Below the pieces are notes generated by a model. The model ran no database searches. It had not been told where the DNA came from and saw nothing but the letters and a program-made list of their open reading frames with translations. Made by a program: the position numbers and the translations under genes. From positions 4,916,643 through 4,980,642 of the forward strand of contig CM057140.1 of the NCBI GenBank assembly GCA_029964075.1: a stretch of 64,000 nucleotides of DNA, given 5' to 3'. This DNA comes from Patiria pectinifera. Its lineage: Eukaryota; Echinodermata; Asteroidea; Valvatida; Asterinidae. The stretch's first letter is position 1; each line of letters opens with the position of its first letter. This document shows, in pieces, positions 1 through 13,700 of the stretch.

Positions 1-2562
1 CTAAACGGTGGTGTTCGAGTCAGCCTTTGCAGAATTCCAACTTAAGAATAAATAAATCTCGTGCAATATCTACTTAAGAACGGCTTTATTTGTCCCATTT
101 GTGCACGGCTTAAAAAATAAAAATATGGTGTTATAGCAAAATATTGTACACGCAATGTACACACGTTACAAACGTATTGCATTGCAAAATAACCACCAGA
201 AATGCAAAATACCGCGGCAGTATTTCAAAATACTGCAATACACTATTCCGTGAATTAACGCGAATGCCTTCCTAAATTTTCGAAATAGTAATGCTTTTGC
301 GAATTACGCAATAATGCAAAATATCACATTATTGAGAAATACTTGTCCATGTTATGGCCCAATTCGGCAAATTCTCATGGCATTTATATTTTTGACGATG
401 GATAAAAGCCTGCCCAAGGCATGTTAGGACTGGAAAGCATAAATACCAAATCATGGCTGATCCTGAATTATTACATAGAGATATATTATGAATAACGAAC
501 ACTTCTTCCCAGTTAAATGGGATTTTTTTCCGGCATAAAACAGGATGAGGCAAATTGGCCGGGATGGATGAGTTTTCCCTTAAAAACTCTCATTAAATTG
601 GATACACCAATGAAGCGTAAATGCTAAACGATCATGTTTTTCCACTCATCAAAAAAACATAGATACCTGCAAGGGCGTCTCCGGGGGGGGGGGGGGCAAA
701 GGGGGCCATGGCCCCCCCAAAACGAAACCATTTTTTTATGTGAAATCGCAATAAGGGCAGGCAATGAGTACACCACCATCTTTTCCTAAAAAAAAAAATG
801 GTTAAAGTGGTCAGAAATTGCCTCAGATCGCACCACAGAGCATCTAGAATCCAAAATTTTGTCGGGGCCCTTAAGCGGGCCCCGCACCCCACGCCGTAAT
901 TTTGTTGACCCACTTTTTGAGGGGAGCAATTTTTTTTGGGCCCCCCCCCCAAAAAAAATAGTGTTCTGGATCCGCCCTTGGATACCTGCTATCGAAAGTC
1001 ATATGCATGTTTTATTAAAGTTACATTTTTTTTTACAGCAATCAATGGAGTGTTAAACTTTTCTAACCAAATTTTACCAAGGCGGTTAGTTTCTATAAAA
1101 AAGCAGTATTTCATATTTTATTAGATCACTACATTCAAGTATAATGGTTCCTAGAGTGATTCTTGGTCCAAGACATCCTTTGATTTTGATATAAATAAAC
1201 TTGAATGGACCGGTTATACATGAATGTGTACTATTTAGTGGGTGAAATTGAAGGGGAAAACCTATGTGTATAATTATTCGTTTAAAATAGCGCATTAAAC
1301 TATTATGATTGACGCAAAAAAAGTACTAATTAGGCATATACATTTGTACATAATCAATCAGAACTGCTACAATACACTGTGAGATGCAATTTCCAACAGG
1401 TTTCCTTCTGAGTTAAGGCATTTATAATCCAATTTTTTTGCGAGGCCCTTCAGCAAGCCGACTCCGCGTCGTATTGGCTTCCCACATAAAAAAGTTCCAC
1501 TTTCGGATATGAAGCCCCCCCCCCCCCCCACCCCGACTGTGATCAGGGAACGGGCCTGATACTGTTTGTAAGGTATGTAGCAGTGGCATAGCCAGAATTA
1601 TTTCAGTGGCCGGGGAGGGGGGAGGGTAGGGGGACATCGGCATTTTATGAGGGGGTACAAAGGGAAGACCAACATCATTTCCCCTCCATTTCCAGGCCAC
1701 CACAGGTGCTGCAAATTTGAAAGCAGGTGGATGGGCTGGACCTCTTTTTACGCTACAGGGCACTCTTTTGTTCGTATTAATGTATGCACAATTGATAAAG
1801 CTGTGCGGTTAAGGAAAGCCATTAAAGGGATTGTCATCTGTATCCCTCTTCGTTTTAATAACTCACAACAAAAAGACACTTCCTTGGCAAGCAGCAAATT
1901 GTGAATTCTCGGTAGGGGGCACATGGGGGGACTGGGAATTTGCCATTTCCTCTAAATTGAATGTCCACAACATTTTGATGACCAAAATCCTTACAACTTG
2001 GGTCCAAAAAGTTTTCTTTTTCAGCACCCTCACACCCCTTCCAATCAAAAATAATTATTACCATGCAAAGCGCTATGGGGAAAGACAACACAATAGCAGT
2101 ATATGATTGGCAGGCCCTTCGAGAACCAAATTTACAATTTGCTCAATTCAATGAGGGCCAAACTACGCTGGGTGATTTTTTTTTTTTTTAAAGTATGCAT
2201 TCACTCACAATTAATGCGTTATAATTCGCATCCGTGCAATATTCTGTTATTTTACAGTATACTGTCAGTGTTAATGTTGCATTATTTTTGAAATACATGC
2301 CACGTTATTTCGCGATTCTGGGGAGGGGTTGTTTTGCAATCCAATACGTATGTCTTAATGATATCGCGTTATTTAACAAAAGAGTTACGATATTTAGCAA
2401 GTGCATTGCGTTATTTCGCGATAACACGTAAGTTTTCACTTTTTAAGCCGTGCACAAAAATGGGCCTCCGTACTGTACAATCGTAATTAGCGGTAAATAA
2501 AGCCGTTCTTTAATAGTTGAAGTTCTGCAAACGCTTACCCATCCATACACTACCGTTTGGTG
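1..2562. repeat. Large foldback element with about 330-bp inverted arms
   Basis: Bases 1-340 match the reverse complement of about 2200-2562 with scattered differences. Shared landmarks are AAACGGT(A/G)GTGT, TTTGCAGAA, GAACGGCTTTATTT and TGTGCACGGCTTAAAAA. Similarity seems to run off the left edge. The middle is non-coding, with G/C runs at 684-694, 940-950 and 1508-1520; a piece at about 782-836 recurs inverted at 43066-43112. The short open frames here are not credible genes. Confidence 0.7.
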
Positions 2563-3136
2563 TTGAAATTATCGTTGTGCTCAACATTCTAATTAAACAC
2601 ATACAAATTAATTCCTTAGCGGGCGGCTAATTATTGAACTTTATCTCGTTCTTAAGCACAAAATGCACGGGAATATCCCTTCTTAAGTTGTTCTTAAGTT
2701 GTTCTTAATCTGCTCTCGTGCTCAAAATTCTAATTAACGGTTAAAAGTGTATTAATTGGGCCATTAATTGGGAGATAAACGCCGGCCTGATGGGCCACAT
2801 TGGCTCGTGACTGATTTTACTTCTTACTTACTTGGTTCACAGCTTGAACAAAAACCCCTAATCTGCACAGTGACTTCCCAAAATGACAATACAACAACAG
2901 CACCACTAATTGTGAGAAAAAGCATGGAAATCATTAAATATTTAAAGAAGCGCATTTTCAACAACATTAATTAACCCAAAATAGGATGTCAAATAGTTTG
3001 CATACATTTAGGTGTAGAAAGTTGCATAAAATGTGTTCCTAAGGGACCCAAAAGACTTGACCTCTGGTGCATTAGCACAGGGTGCCGTACAATAATACAT
3101 AGACCCAGAGTTAACTTTTGTACTTTCCAATTTCAG
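2563..3136. other. Non-coding stretch before the first visible exon
   Basis: AT-rich sequence with short repeats of TTCTTAAGTTG. No exon that could supply the two bases needed by the exon at 3137 was recognised. It is probably intron of the multi-pass membrane protein gene. Confidence 0.5.
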
Positions 3137-6004
3137 TGAACAGGTTGGTAATGGGTTCGCCCTACCGATACTTGTATCGAAGGAAATGGCATTGCGCTTC
3201 CTTCATTCTGGACTCTCCTGTTCAAGACCCGACTTCAAAGTTGATTTGTGGCGATGTGTGCCCTGTGCCCAAGGATATTATTATGATCCGTGGAACGCCG
3301 TGTGTACAGCATGCCCACCTGGTATTAAAAGTGCAGTTATCTATGTATTAAAGGATATTGTGTTTTTGGAGGAAATTGGAAACAATCACCGTCTCTTAAA
3401 TGTTCATGTCATTGCAAAAGTTATCCGCTTGCAGGTTGTTTACGTGCACTCACTGTTTCTTCCACCAATGAGTACGCGACATGCGTGTTAGCATTAACCT
3501 AACGATCTAGAAAGTTTTCTGATTTTAAGGAAGAACGGATTTTATTTTAAAGTGGTGTCCTAACATTTTCCCCACATTAGGAGGATTTCTCCCCACTAAT
3601 GGAAGCACCATCAATACTCAGTATATTGAGAAAGTAAAAGGTTTGAATGACAAGAACTTTGTTGAAACTTGAAAGCCATAAATGAAGTCGAAGAAAAGTG
3701 TCGAATGGCAGTGAGGGGCTTTTGGTGATCACTTGTTATGGAATTACATGTATTATCTTTGAATCGCAGGGGGCTTTTACCAAACCAAGACTGGACAAGT
3801 AGGAGACAGATCACAGCCCATCAAGTGTCAAAAATGCAACAATGGAACTTACGTCACCCCAGCTGCTCACCCTGGTATCAGCCCTGCAGATTGCACCGTG
3901 TGTCCTACAGGTACCAATAAAAACATCCATGCAGGGTTCCGCGCATGCTTTTGTCTCGATAAGTACTACCGTAAAGATCGGTTTGATGAGTGTTATCCTT
4001 GCCCAGACGAAGGTCTCAACTGTTCAGAGGAGTATCAACACCTCTTACCTGGATTCTGGTGGACTTGGGACTGGGGTTCAAACGACAACTACGAAGCTTA
4101 TCAACATTTCATTGTCAACATCAGAAACAGAAGTGATTCTTACAATAGTAGCACGCAGCATTTTAGGGGAGTGTTGCCTAAGGTACATCCGTGTCCACGT
4201 AAGGAGTCCTGCTTGAATGAAGGTGATGGTATCAATGTCACTTGTGAGGTTGGTTATGAAGGTTGGCTTTGCTCTGAATGCAGTGTGGGGTACTATGCGT
4301 GGTTTGATCGTTGTAATGTGTGCCCTAAGTGGTGGTGGTTCTTACTTGAAGTCGTTCTGTTGTTGGTCGTGTTGGCAGTGGTAATACTCGTCATCGCTTG
4401 GGATGTGCGGAGAAACCGGAGAAGGGGACGATCAGCCATTGATGTGATCTTTGCTCGGGGAAAAATCTTGCTGGGTTTCTACCAGGTGATGGGCGAAATA
4501 TTTTCTGCACTTGACGAGATTCCCTGGCCGAATATTCTGACCAAGTTTGGGTCATTTTTGAGACTACTGGAGATGAATATTGTCCAACTGGTCATCAGTC
4601 CCCGCTGCTACTTTCCAGACTTCACCTACCGCAATGTGTACATTGAGTATTTGTTTGGGATGAGCTTAGTTGCGTTCGTTGTGTTGGCAGCATTGTGTTT
4701 CTATTGGGTCTCAAAGTGCTACTTGGCGGTCAAGAAATACACTATTGAAGAGCTTGTCAAGGTATTGTCAACTACAAGGCAGAAATGTTACCTGTTTGTT
4801 GTTATGCTTCTCTTTGTGTCATATCCTGGCCTGTCCGGTGTTATCTTCACCCTCTTGCCTTCTGGCTGCGATCTGTTCTATCTAGATGAGAACGAGACAT
4901 ACAATACTACAAGACTTCGATCCGATTACTCTATTGACTGTCAAGACGAGCAGCATGTTCATTTCAACCATGCTGCCATGGCTTCTCTCTGTTATGTTGT
5001 TGGCTTTCCGTCCTTGCTGTTAATACTTCTGTGGAGAAGCAACAGACAAGACAAGAGGAAGAAATCGCAGGAGCAGCTTTTGGTTGAATCGTCAGCAGAT
5101 AATCCAAGTTACTGCAGCATCAATGATCCAACTATGCCACCAAGAAATGATGATTCCACACTCAATCAATCAGGCACCAACCTCCTAAATACCATACAGC
5201 AAAGTCAGGTGGAGATCAGCTGGATAAGTTTCCTCACTGGAAACTACAAAGCAGAGTTCTGGTACTGGGAAGTTGTTGAGCTTTCTCGCAAGATCATCCA
5301 AACGCTTTTTGTGCTGCTGTACGGTCCAGATGATCACTTCACCATGTTTGCAACCATCGCCATATCTGTTGGGTTCCTGCTCCTACATGCATATGTAAGG
5401 CCGATGAAAGATGTCACCGATAACCGTCTACAGATGTGTTCCCTAGCAACCATCTTCCTGAATCTCCTGGCAACTTCCTTGCTCTTGTCTCGAGCTGGAG
5501 GTAGCACAGGGAGAACCGAAGTCCTTGCGGCTATCCTAGTTCTGATGAACTTCAGCATCATTGTGTTTGTCATAGGTACGCATTTACTAAATCGATCATC
5601 TTGATTGTTGTGTAGACAGTTCATTGGTACATTTTGCACGGTGCTTGAGACCCAATTTGACAAAGAAACTGACCAAGAGTCAATCTAATTGGTCAGTTGA
5701 GCACTATTTGATTGACAGCTGGGACGGGGCTTTACATTAAAATCCATTTGGGGTTTTCTTTTATACAGTAAGTCTTCTCTGGATTGTGATGAAGTCACTG
5801 TGGCGCTCTGGGTGCTGTGGTAGTATGGCAACATGCATCGTTAAAGCCTGCTGCTGGTTTTGTCGACACCAGTCATTGGACAGGGAAGGCAGAGGCAGAC
5901 GTCTTGTGATGACGAGCGTGAGAGATCATTCCCTTGATGTTGACGAGGAATATGCGGAAAGGCCTTACGAAGATATCATATCAGAACATCAGGAGGTTAA
6001 GTAA
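3137..6004 (+). CDS. Ephrin-receptor-like cysteine-rich multi-pass membrane protein (3' part, three exons)
   Basis: Exons 3137-3321, 3770-5575 and 5769-6004 join in phase; the first needs two bases from an exon not found here, so the 5' end is missing. The extracellular part carries Cys-rich modules of the GCC2/GCC3 (ephrin-receptor-like) type: CVPCAQGYYY and CTACPPG before the first junction, then KCQKCNNGTYV and CTVCPTGT. Several N-glycosylation sequons follow (NCS, NRS, NSS, NVT, NTT). A Trp-rich WWWFLLEVV segment near 4330 opens the first membrane helix; further hydrophobic segments lie near 4657, 4783, 4975, 5293-5395, 5434 and 5521-5800, the last crossing the final splice junction. The tail ends in an acidic cytoplasmic-looking stretch with CC/CWFC cysteines. 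AATAAA signals occur at 6236 and 6247. This architecture recurs in uncharacterised invertebrate proteins; receptor or channel function is unproven. It is convergent with FANCG. Confidence 0.8.
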
Positions 6005-7724
6005 ATTACTACTTGTTCAAAATTACAAGACCAATGGAAAGTATTAAATATATCCAATATTGGGTTTATTTGCAGAGTCACTTAAAAAATTGAATTTTGG
6101 GGGACATGAGCTTTGAATTAGTTTGGTATAGTTTTAGTACAGATCAGCTGTGAATATTTGCAATGAGAGCTAACAAGATGTTGAATTAATAATATTTGTG
6201 GATTTTGAGAAATTATCAGAAATTTCTTTATGAGAAATAAATTGTAAATAAATTTGCAGCATGGACAGATATTGGTCAAATTTGGATTAATTTCAGAAAA
6301 TGCTCGCCTGGTTGCTTTCTGTTTGCAATCAACCACTTGTAAATATCTTTTTTTACATATTTTGTTAATGTATAAATATGGACCAGAGGACAATATTAAT
6401 CTAGTTTCATCCCAGTTATTACTCCATTGAGCGGATGAACTTAATAACTAAAGCCATTCATATATTTAATTCTTCTTTGCATGAAAGACTGCTCCGAGGT
6501 CAAATACTTGGCAAATGGTCTCTAAAAGTTTGATGATCAGTTACATACGGCCAGCAATCATTCTCATACCGCTCCCGAACTCTGGAACCGGCTTCGAACA
6601 CATATCGGAAATGCAAAATCACTGGATCTGTTCAAGACTCTACTCGAAACCCATCTGCTTATCCTTTGACTTTGAACATTTCTCCTGCCCATTATCTTAC
6701 ATGAATTTGTGTTCTTGGTTTTTTTTTTTCATATGCCGTGTTTTTTTGTATATAATTTGTAGTTAAAGATTTACTCTAATTGCACATCTGTATTTTATTA
6801 TGCCTGTACAGCGCATTGGGGTCTTATTAGCCTCGGTCAAGTCTCTCGTCGTTTATCGGCGGCATATCCTCGCGCGCTATGCAGTGCATGTAAAAAATAC
6901 AGTGCGAGCAGCGACCTCATGCGGTCATTATTTTATGCAAATCAGTTGGAACCGATCGAGAGCCTTGGTTCAGTCGTCCATGTGAGGTTTTGGTGGTGGT
7001 TCTCATTATGCTAATAGCCTAAGCTGACCTTAAATTTCGTTTTCTTATTGGTCGAATGCTGGGTGGAAGATTGCATAGCGGTGAAACGTACCACTGCACT
7101 GTACACAATGCTTACACGTTGTGTGTCTCTGCACATGGCACCAACGCACAAAAAAAAATATGGTTTCTGTCACGTCAGCAAAGGCGAATAGCTGCAAATA
7201 ATTTGATGACGTCAGGATTTACCAAGGTGTGATTGGACACTCTACATATTAGCCCACCTACACATATCTGTATTCGCATACGAGGTCGTGCACTAGATAT
7301 CCAGCGCAAAATAAAGAAAAACATAAGCTTTCACCAACAACTGGTCCAAGGTTCTCGAATGGGTCAAACTGATTTGCATAAACTAATGGTCGCATGGTCG
7401 CTGTTCGCACTGCATTTTTACATACACTGCATAGCGCGCGAGGCCGAGGATATGCCGCTGATTGATAACTGTGTACCCATACGGACGATAAACGACGAGA
7501 GACTTGACAAAGGCTAGGGTCTTATTGACGGAATGCGCTTTACAAGAGTGGTTTATTATTATTATCATTATTATTATATGCACAGAGGAGTACCTAAAGA
7601 AAGTGTTTAAAGCAAAGCTAGGAGTACCTAGCATAATTCATTTCTTTAAAGCAAAGCATAATTCTTGCCAACAAAACTGTGTCAACCTCCAATACAAGCT
7701 CGTTTTTATAGATCTTTTTTGGTT
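6005..7724. other. 3' intergenic space between convergent genes
   Basis: Holds the 3' UTR and poly(A) signals of the plus-strand gene, an AT-rich tract, a foldback repeat (6816-7530), and the FANCG 3' UTR with AATAAA on the minus strand. No additional gene is seen. Confidence 0.7.
6816..7530. repeat. Foldback repeat with about 160-bp arms
   Basis: Sequence around 6822-6990 (AAGTCTCTCGTCGTTTATCG, GGCATATCCTCG, CGCGCTATGCAGTG, TTATGCAAATCAGTT) recurs in reverse complement at about 7340-7530. The arms enclose about 350 bp of unrelated sequence. It looks like a non-autonomous foldback transposon between two gene ends. Confidence 0.7.
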
Positions 7725-10700
7725 TCATGAAAGGTATTGCAACAACGGTGACATCTTCAGACTAGTCTCTAATACCAGCAGTTTTTTCGTCATCTTTCTT
7801 GCTTCTCTTGGACGTCCCATCTTGCTTAGTAATAAGATGTAGTTGTACAGGACATCACTGTCATCTATGTCAAATTATAATAATACAGATAATTGTGACG
7901 GTTATAAAAAGACACCCGTTCTTTTTTTTGGATCAACCTAATTAACATGTAAATTCAAATGAACCTAGTGCCCCCAATGTCTGATATCGGGCACTAGCTC
8001 ATTTGTTATTTCCCAAAGACTGAAGTAACATCACTTCATGTACATTTGGCTTCACTGATACAGGTAATTATTACTATTTATTTATTTTCGTTCCTAATCT
8101 TCAAATCAATGACCTTTCTCAATTCCTTGACTACCCATTTCTGTTTGTATTTCCTTATGTAATAGTATTTTTAACTAAGTTTTATACTTGAAACGTTGAA
8201 ATCCAATATGGCCGACCCCGTGACAGTTTCGGCGGGAAAACATAACTATTGTTTAAATATTTGAATGAATCCTTATTATTTCATGAACTGAAAGTGATTC
8301 GAATTACTCTTGCTTTAATCTCACTGATTAATTTTAGTTATTTTGTAATGTATATATTTTGAACATTCGTTATTTCCCGAAGACTGAAGTGACATCACTT
8401 CATGTACATTTGTCTTCACTGATACAGAATAAATTCGCTGCAGAATTGAATTGCGAGGCATGCAGCTACAGCGTGGTCAAGCAAAAGGCATGTAAAGTTT
8501 CCTCAGGCACAACCAGATCGAAAGTGTTCAATATTAAAACAATTGCACAAGCACACTGTAAAACAGTAGAGAATCACACTCGGATAGAAAAAAAACCAGA
8601 CTCAAATTATCTTAAAGGATGGTTCATAATCCACAAGAAAGCTAAATTGAAGTGAATTTTATAATAACTGATGTTTCATTGTTACGTTCGCTGTTACCCT
8701 AAGAAATTTGCTTCATGTGAAGTACATGTATGAACTTGCCTTTAGGCAATCAATCCAAGCGATTAATAATAGGCAAGGAAACTTTAAGCAGTCTCCTGTT
8801 GAGTATATTTACCTGGACTACACTGGGTGCCCAATACAAGCATGTGCACAGCCTCAGAGGTCTTCTTTTGACCAATCAGAATCATTGCTTTGTTGTTGTA
8901 AGCTTTGGCCTTGACTTCAAGTAGGCTGTCTCTGATTGGCTGTTGCCTTCGTGTTTCCCCTCCTTGCGTCCCTGTAGATAAAGAGAAATTGATGACTTGC
9001 TTACTTCCTGAAGTATATACATGTACATGTACCATCAATGGTGTAATGAGGATATAAAACTCCAGATACATGTACATGTATGTTTTCTTACTACATCATT
9101 GTACATTTGATTGAGTGTCATTGTCAAATAGCAATCACGCCAGTCACTCTATATGAAAAAAAATTGAATGCAGCAAATAAAAAACAAAAACGAGGAGATG
9201 CGATAAGCAGTGTTGTATTCCAATTCATCACAAGTGTGGCATCACAAGTGTGGCATCACATGTGAAGAGAGAATAAAAGTGCTGTATTAGAGACCATCAA
9301 AAGTCTGGTAGTTAATAAGTCAAATCACAAGTCCAGTGAAACGTATCAGGGGATGAACGACAACAAACTAAGAAATGCATTTGTCACTGTTCATGACTTA
9401 GGACTCGAGGATCTGTGATGGACTTCTGATGAAATTACGACACAGTGGGGGAAGCATGCGAAAACAAAACAAAGAGAAACTAAAATCTCCATTGAAAAAG
9501 AGGAACAACTCATTTGCTGTGCTAGGACTCGACATAATTATACATACCGTGTGTTGGTTCAGTTTTCCTCTTTTTGCTCCTTGGTGTCTCATCATCATCT
9601 CCCACCTCCATCTTACACTCCGCCTCCCTGGAGCACGATCCAATCTCATCACACTGATCCTTGGTTCTTGATACCCCTGATAGATACTCAAGTAGCTCCT
9701 TGGTAATGCTGAAGGCCTGGGGCCAGTTCTTCATCTGGATCAAGCAGCTGGATTTCAACAAGAGGGCATTTGCGATGAAAAGTCTCACACCAGATTCTTG
9801 AGAATTCTCTGTCTCCTCTATGAGATGTCTCTTGGCAGATTTTATACTCACATCAGGTGACCTAAAGGGAATATCTGAAGGAAGTTTAGGAATAGAAGCC
9901 ATTTGACTACTTCTTGTATTGCCGGGCTCGTCTCTACTGCATGAAGGAAATGCCACGGATACGTCTAGCTCGTCCCCTCCAGAACCAATGCCATGGAAAC
10001 TGGGCCCTGGCAACCCATCATTGTCTGTTTGATGATGTTCAGTTTGCCTTCTAGTGTCTGCGTCAGCATCCCGACTATGTGACGCTAAATCGGATGCTCT
10101 GGTTGTGTTTCCTATTGTAGGAACCATTTTAGTTATGACTCTATCAGTGATGGTGAGTGACTGTTCAATGTCGTTAGTTTTGTAGAATGACAGCGCAGCC
10201 TCCAGAAAGATTGTGTGTAAGGGAGGAACCCATGATGAAGCCTCCTTGCAGTCCATGGGATGCTAAGGTAAACATTGAAAAAAAGAAGTCCATAGGAATC
10301 AGGATTTTAAAAATGAATACAAACCTATACGTTCTATACAAATCTCCACATTAGAAAACTACGTACATGTACCTTTAGACTTCTGTGGACTTTTGCCTGC
10401 ACTTTTTTTTAATGTTTTCAACATTCCTTAAATCGTGTCTGCTACATGTATATTGTATTACACAGATACAACATACCTTGGCTGAAGGTGACAGGTCATC
10501 CTCAAGAACTCGGAGTAGTTCATGGTACTTCTTTGCAGCATCATTGAATCTTGAGGGGAAAAATGCATCCAGTCACAGAATACTGACAACCAAAGTCCAA
10601 TTCCAACCAAAATTCCAAAATCTCACTGTGGAGCCATTTTAGTGACAATGGCTGCAAATGCATTTAAAAGCCTATTTTGGTTACTTACATTCATCTCACA

Positions 10701-13700
10701 TATAAACAGAATTGGAAAAATCATCTTTTTCTCGGCCTGGACACTTACATGAACTATTAATATGAACAGTTTCTTAAGCCGCCCAAGGTAATGATCTTGC
10801 GACTACACAGATAAAGCTTTGCCTGAGCTACGACCGTTGGGAACATTTCAGTCACTGAATTTTTAGACCCAAGTATGTCTGTGACAATATTAAGATGATC
10901 AGCGTCAGTCAGCAATAACAAAACAAACCAACAATTGCCAGAGCTGAACAATTTCAAATTTTGCGCTGCCACAGAACTTATCCCTGACAGGCAGAAGTCA
11001 ACTGCACAGGCAAGCAACTGGGAATTTAGTAAAAACAGGACTTTGTACAGTATTTTTCAATTTGTAATGGCATTCATGATAAGTAAAATAATGAGGAAAT
11101 CAGAGGATCCGAGAAAAAGTTGCATGCCTGATTGCAGACAACCTGTGTGAAGTTACATCATACGCGCATCCGGATCGTCTCATTTGATTGTGTATCGTAT
11201 TCGCGTCGTGGGTGACGTAAGCATGCTTATGGTTATTCTGTGTTATTCCGCAAATCGTAGGTTGACTGGAGGCCGGCTTTAAATATCTCATGTATCTAGA
11301 CAAAAACAAATGTCAAGGGATATTAACATGTAGTCCCAATCCTCACCTGCCCAGTTCTAAGCATCTTTGCGCCAGTGTGTACATGACAAACAAAACGTTC
11401 AGACTTTGATCGTCTAGGATGTAGCTGCCATCTGGGTTATTAAGAGCTTTTGAAGGGAGTGATCCAAGAATAATATCAGCCTCTGGAGGTGTCATGCTTG
11501 GATTCTTGTCTTTGATGGCCTAATTGAAATTTAAAAAGAGAGTTGAAGGAGAAAAGGTTATTACTCATAGGAAAATTAACTTCTCCTTACTAAATCTGAT
11601 ATCAGATCATTTAAAAATGTAGGCAGACTTCATTTCATATCAATAATGAGTCCCAGAGTGACAATTCTACATTCCTAAATGTTGCAAGCAAATTATAACT
11701 TCATGTTTTTGTACACATGGTGGAATCTAATATGTTATGTAGCCATTAGTTTTGACTCCAACTGCGAGTTACAATTTGTATTCTACACAGAAACTACATC
11801 TGTAGTAAAAGAATAAAGGCATCATTTTGACTTACTTTGATGAGAAGATGGAGTGCTTCAATCTCAGCATCTTGAAGTCCTAGATGTCGGAAGACTACAG
11901 ATATATTGTACAGAGGGCAAAGGAAGCTGAAGTCGATCTTCAAGGCCTCTTGGAATTTCTGTATGGCTGTGTAAGGTTTATTCTGAAAACAGACATTTTG
12001 TAATTGAAAACAAAGTACTTGCAAAATCTGAAGTAGAACATGAAAGACTTGAAGCTTCGTGTGAATTGTTGCAGATTTGGCCATTAGCCCCTCCCACCTT
12101 TGGTCACCTGACCCAGGCCCAATTTCACAGCGCTGCTTAGCAGTTAGCAGAAATGTTGTGCTTAGCATACATGTAGCAGAAAAATGTGCTAAACTTGAGC
12201 ACTATTTCACAGCGTGGACGTGCTAACTGTCACGCGTGCATGGACATTTCAATTGTTACGTCACTAAGTTAAGACATTTTTTCCTCTAAAGTAGCGTGCC
12301 TTTTGCTGCGCTTATGCTTACGGTCTCCATGATATAGACGGCTCGGGCACAGTTAGCAGAAAATTGTGTGCTTAGCAGTGCTGTGAAATTGGGCCCAAGT
12401 CACGACCTGATTGGTCAATGTATACTGTATGAGTAACAGGCAGGAATCCATTGTCATGGGCCATAAGCCCCGCTAACCTTTGGTCACCTGACTAAAAGTC
12501 ATGACCTGATTGGTCAATGTATACTGTATGAGTGACAGGCAGGAATCCATTGTCATGGGCCATAAGCCCCGCTAACCTTTGGTCACCTGACTAAAAGTCA
12601 TGACCTGATTGGTCAATGTATACTGTTTGAGTGACAGGCAGGAATCCATTGTCATGGGCCATAAGCCCCGCTAACCTTTGGTCACCTGACTAAAAGTCAT
12701 GACCTGATTGGTCAATGTATACTGTATGATTGACAGGTAGGAATCCATTGCCATGGGTCATAAGCCCGCCCAGGTTTGATTTGTGTACATTTTTCACAGT
12801 GCTTGTCACATTTGGCTAAGCTTCCATGGTCACCTGAACCAAAAGTAGTGATCTGATTGGTCAATGTATACCGATTAACAGGCAGTAATCCATTGTCATG
12901 GGCCATAATTTCAACCCACTTTTGGTTTGTGGACATTTCTCACAGTGCTTGTGACCACATATGGCCAAGCTACATGTAGCATGGTCACCTGACCAAAAGT
13001 TGAGACCTGATTGGTCAATGTATACTGACTGGCAGGCAGGAATCCACTGCCATATGTCATAAGCCCTGCCTACTTTTTGGTTTGTATACATTCTCATACT
13101 GCTGGTGACGAAATCTGACCAAACTACCGTGGTCACCTGACCAAAAGTCGTGATCTTATTGGTCGGTGCACACTGCTAGATTGACAGGAAGAAGTGTTTA
13201 TTGATAATTTGGCATTTTGTGGATGGAAATATTGATCCTGAAAGAATCAGTAGAGAAACTCAAATTTAAATCTTAGTAAAATATTTTTCTTTCTGCTGCA
13301 TGATGAATAAATGGGCTATTTGTTAGTTTTCCGAATCTGCATCTGAAAAAATAGTGAACTGCTAAAATAACTTACCAGGGTTGCTAAGCAACAGCCAATC
13401 AGGTTGATTGTTTTAACTTTCAATGCAACATCAGTATCAGGGCTTTCAGCCAATGATGTCAAGGTTTTCATCGCCGATTTAGAATTGCCTGTTTGATATA
13501 AGCAGTATCCTGGTAAAAAAAACAGAACAGAGAAATTATGTCTTTGATTGAATTCAAACCAAAAGTTGGATTACAAATCTTCTTATTGATAACAGCTGTT
13601 TCAAATTAATTTATATAACCCTAATTCCTTAGGCCTTTTTGCTAGGATGAAGCCTCAATCCTGCAGAATCCTCCAATTGGCCTCATGGAAAAATAGCATA

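Noticed and set aside
329..1124. Short frames around G/C homopolymer runs
   Set aside because: They cross homopolymers inside a foldback element and show no conserved protein features.
8640..8690. Possible FANCG terminal exon ending ANVTMKHQLL-stop
   Set aside because: The acceptor is weak and it would lose the conserved last TPR; the exon at 7725-7864 restores that TPR with a good acceptor and right phase.
12050..13195. CRISPR array
   Set aside because: Direct repeats have no unique spacers; the 99-bp unit repeats as a whole in an animal intron.
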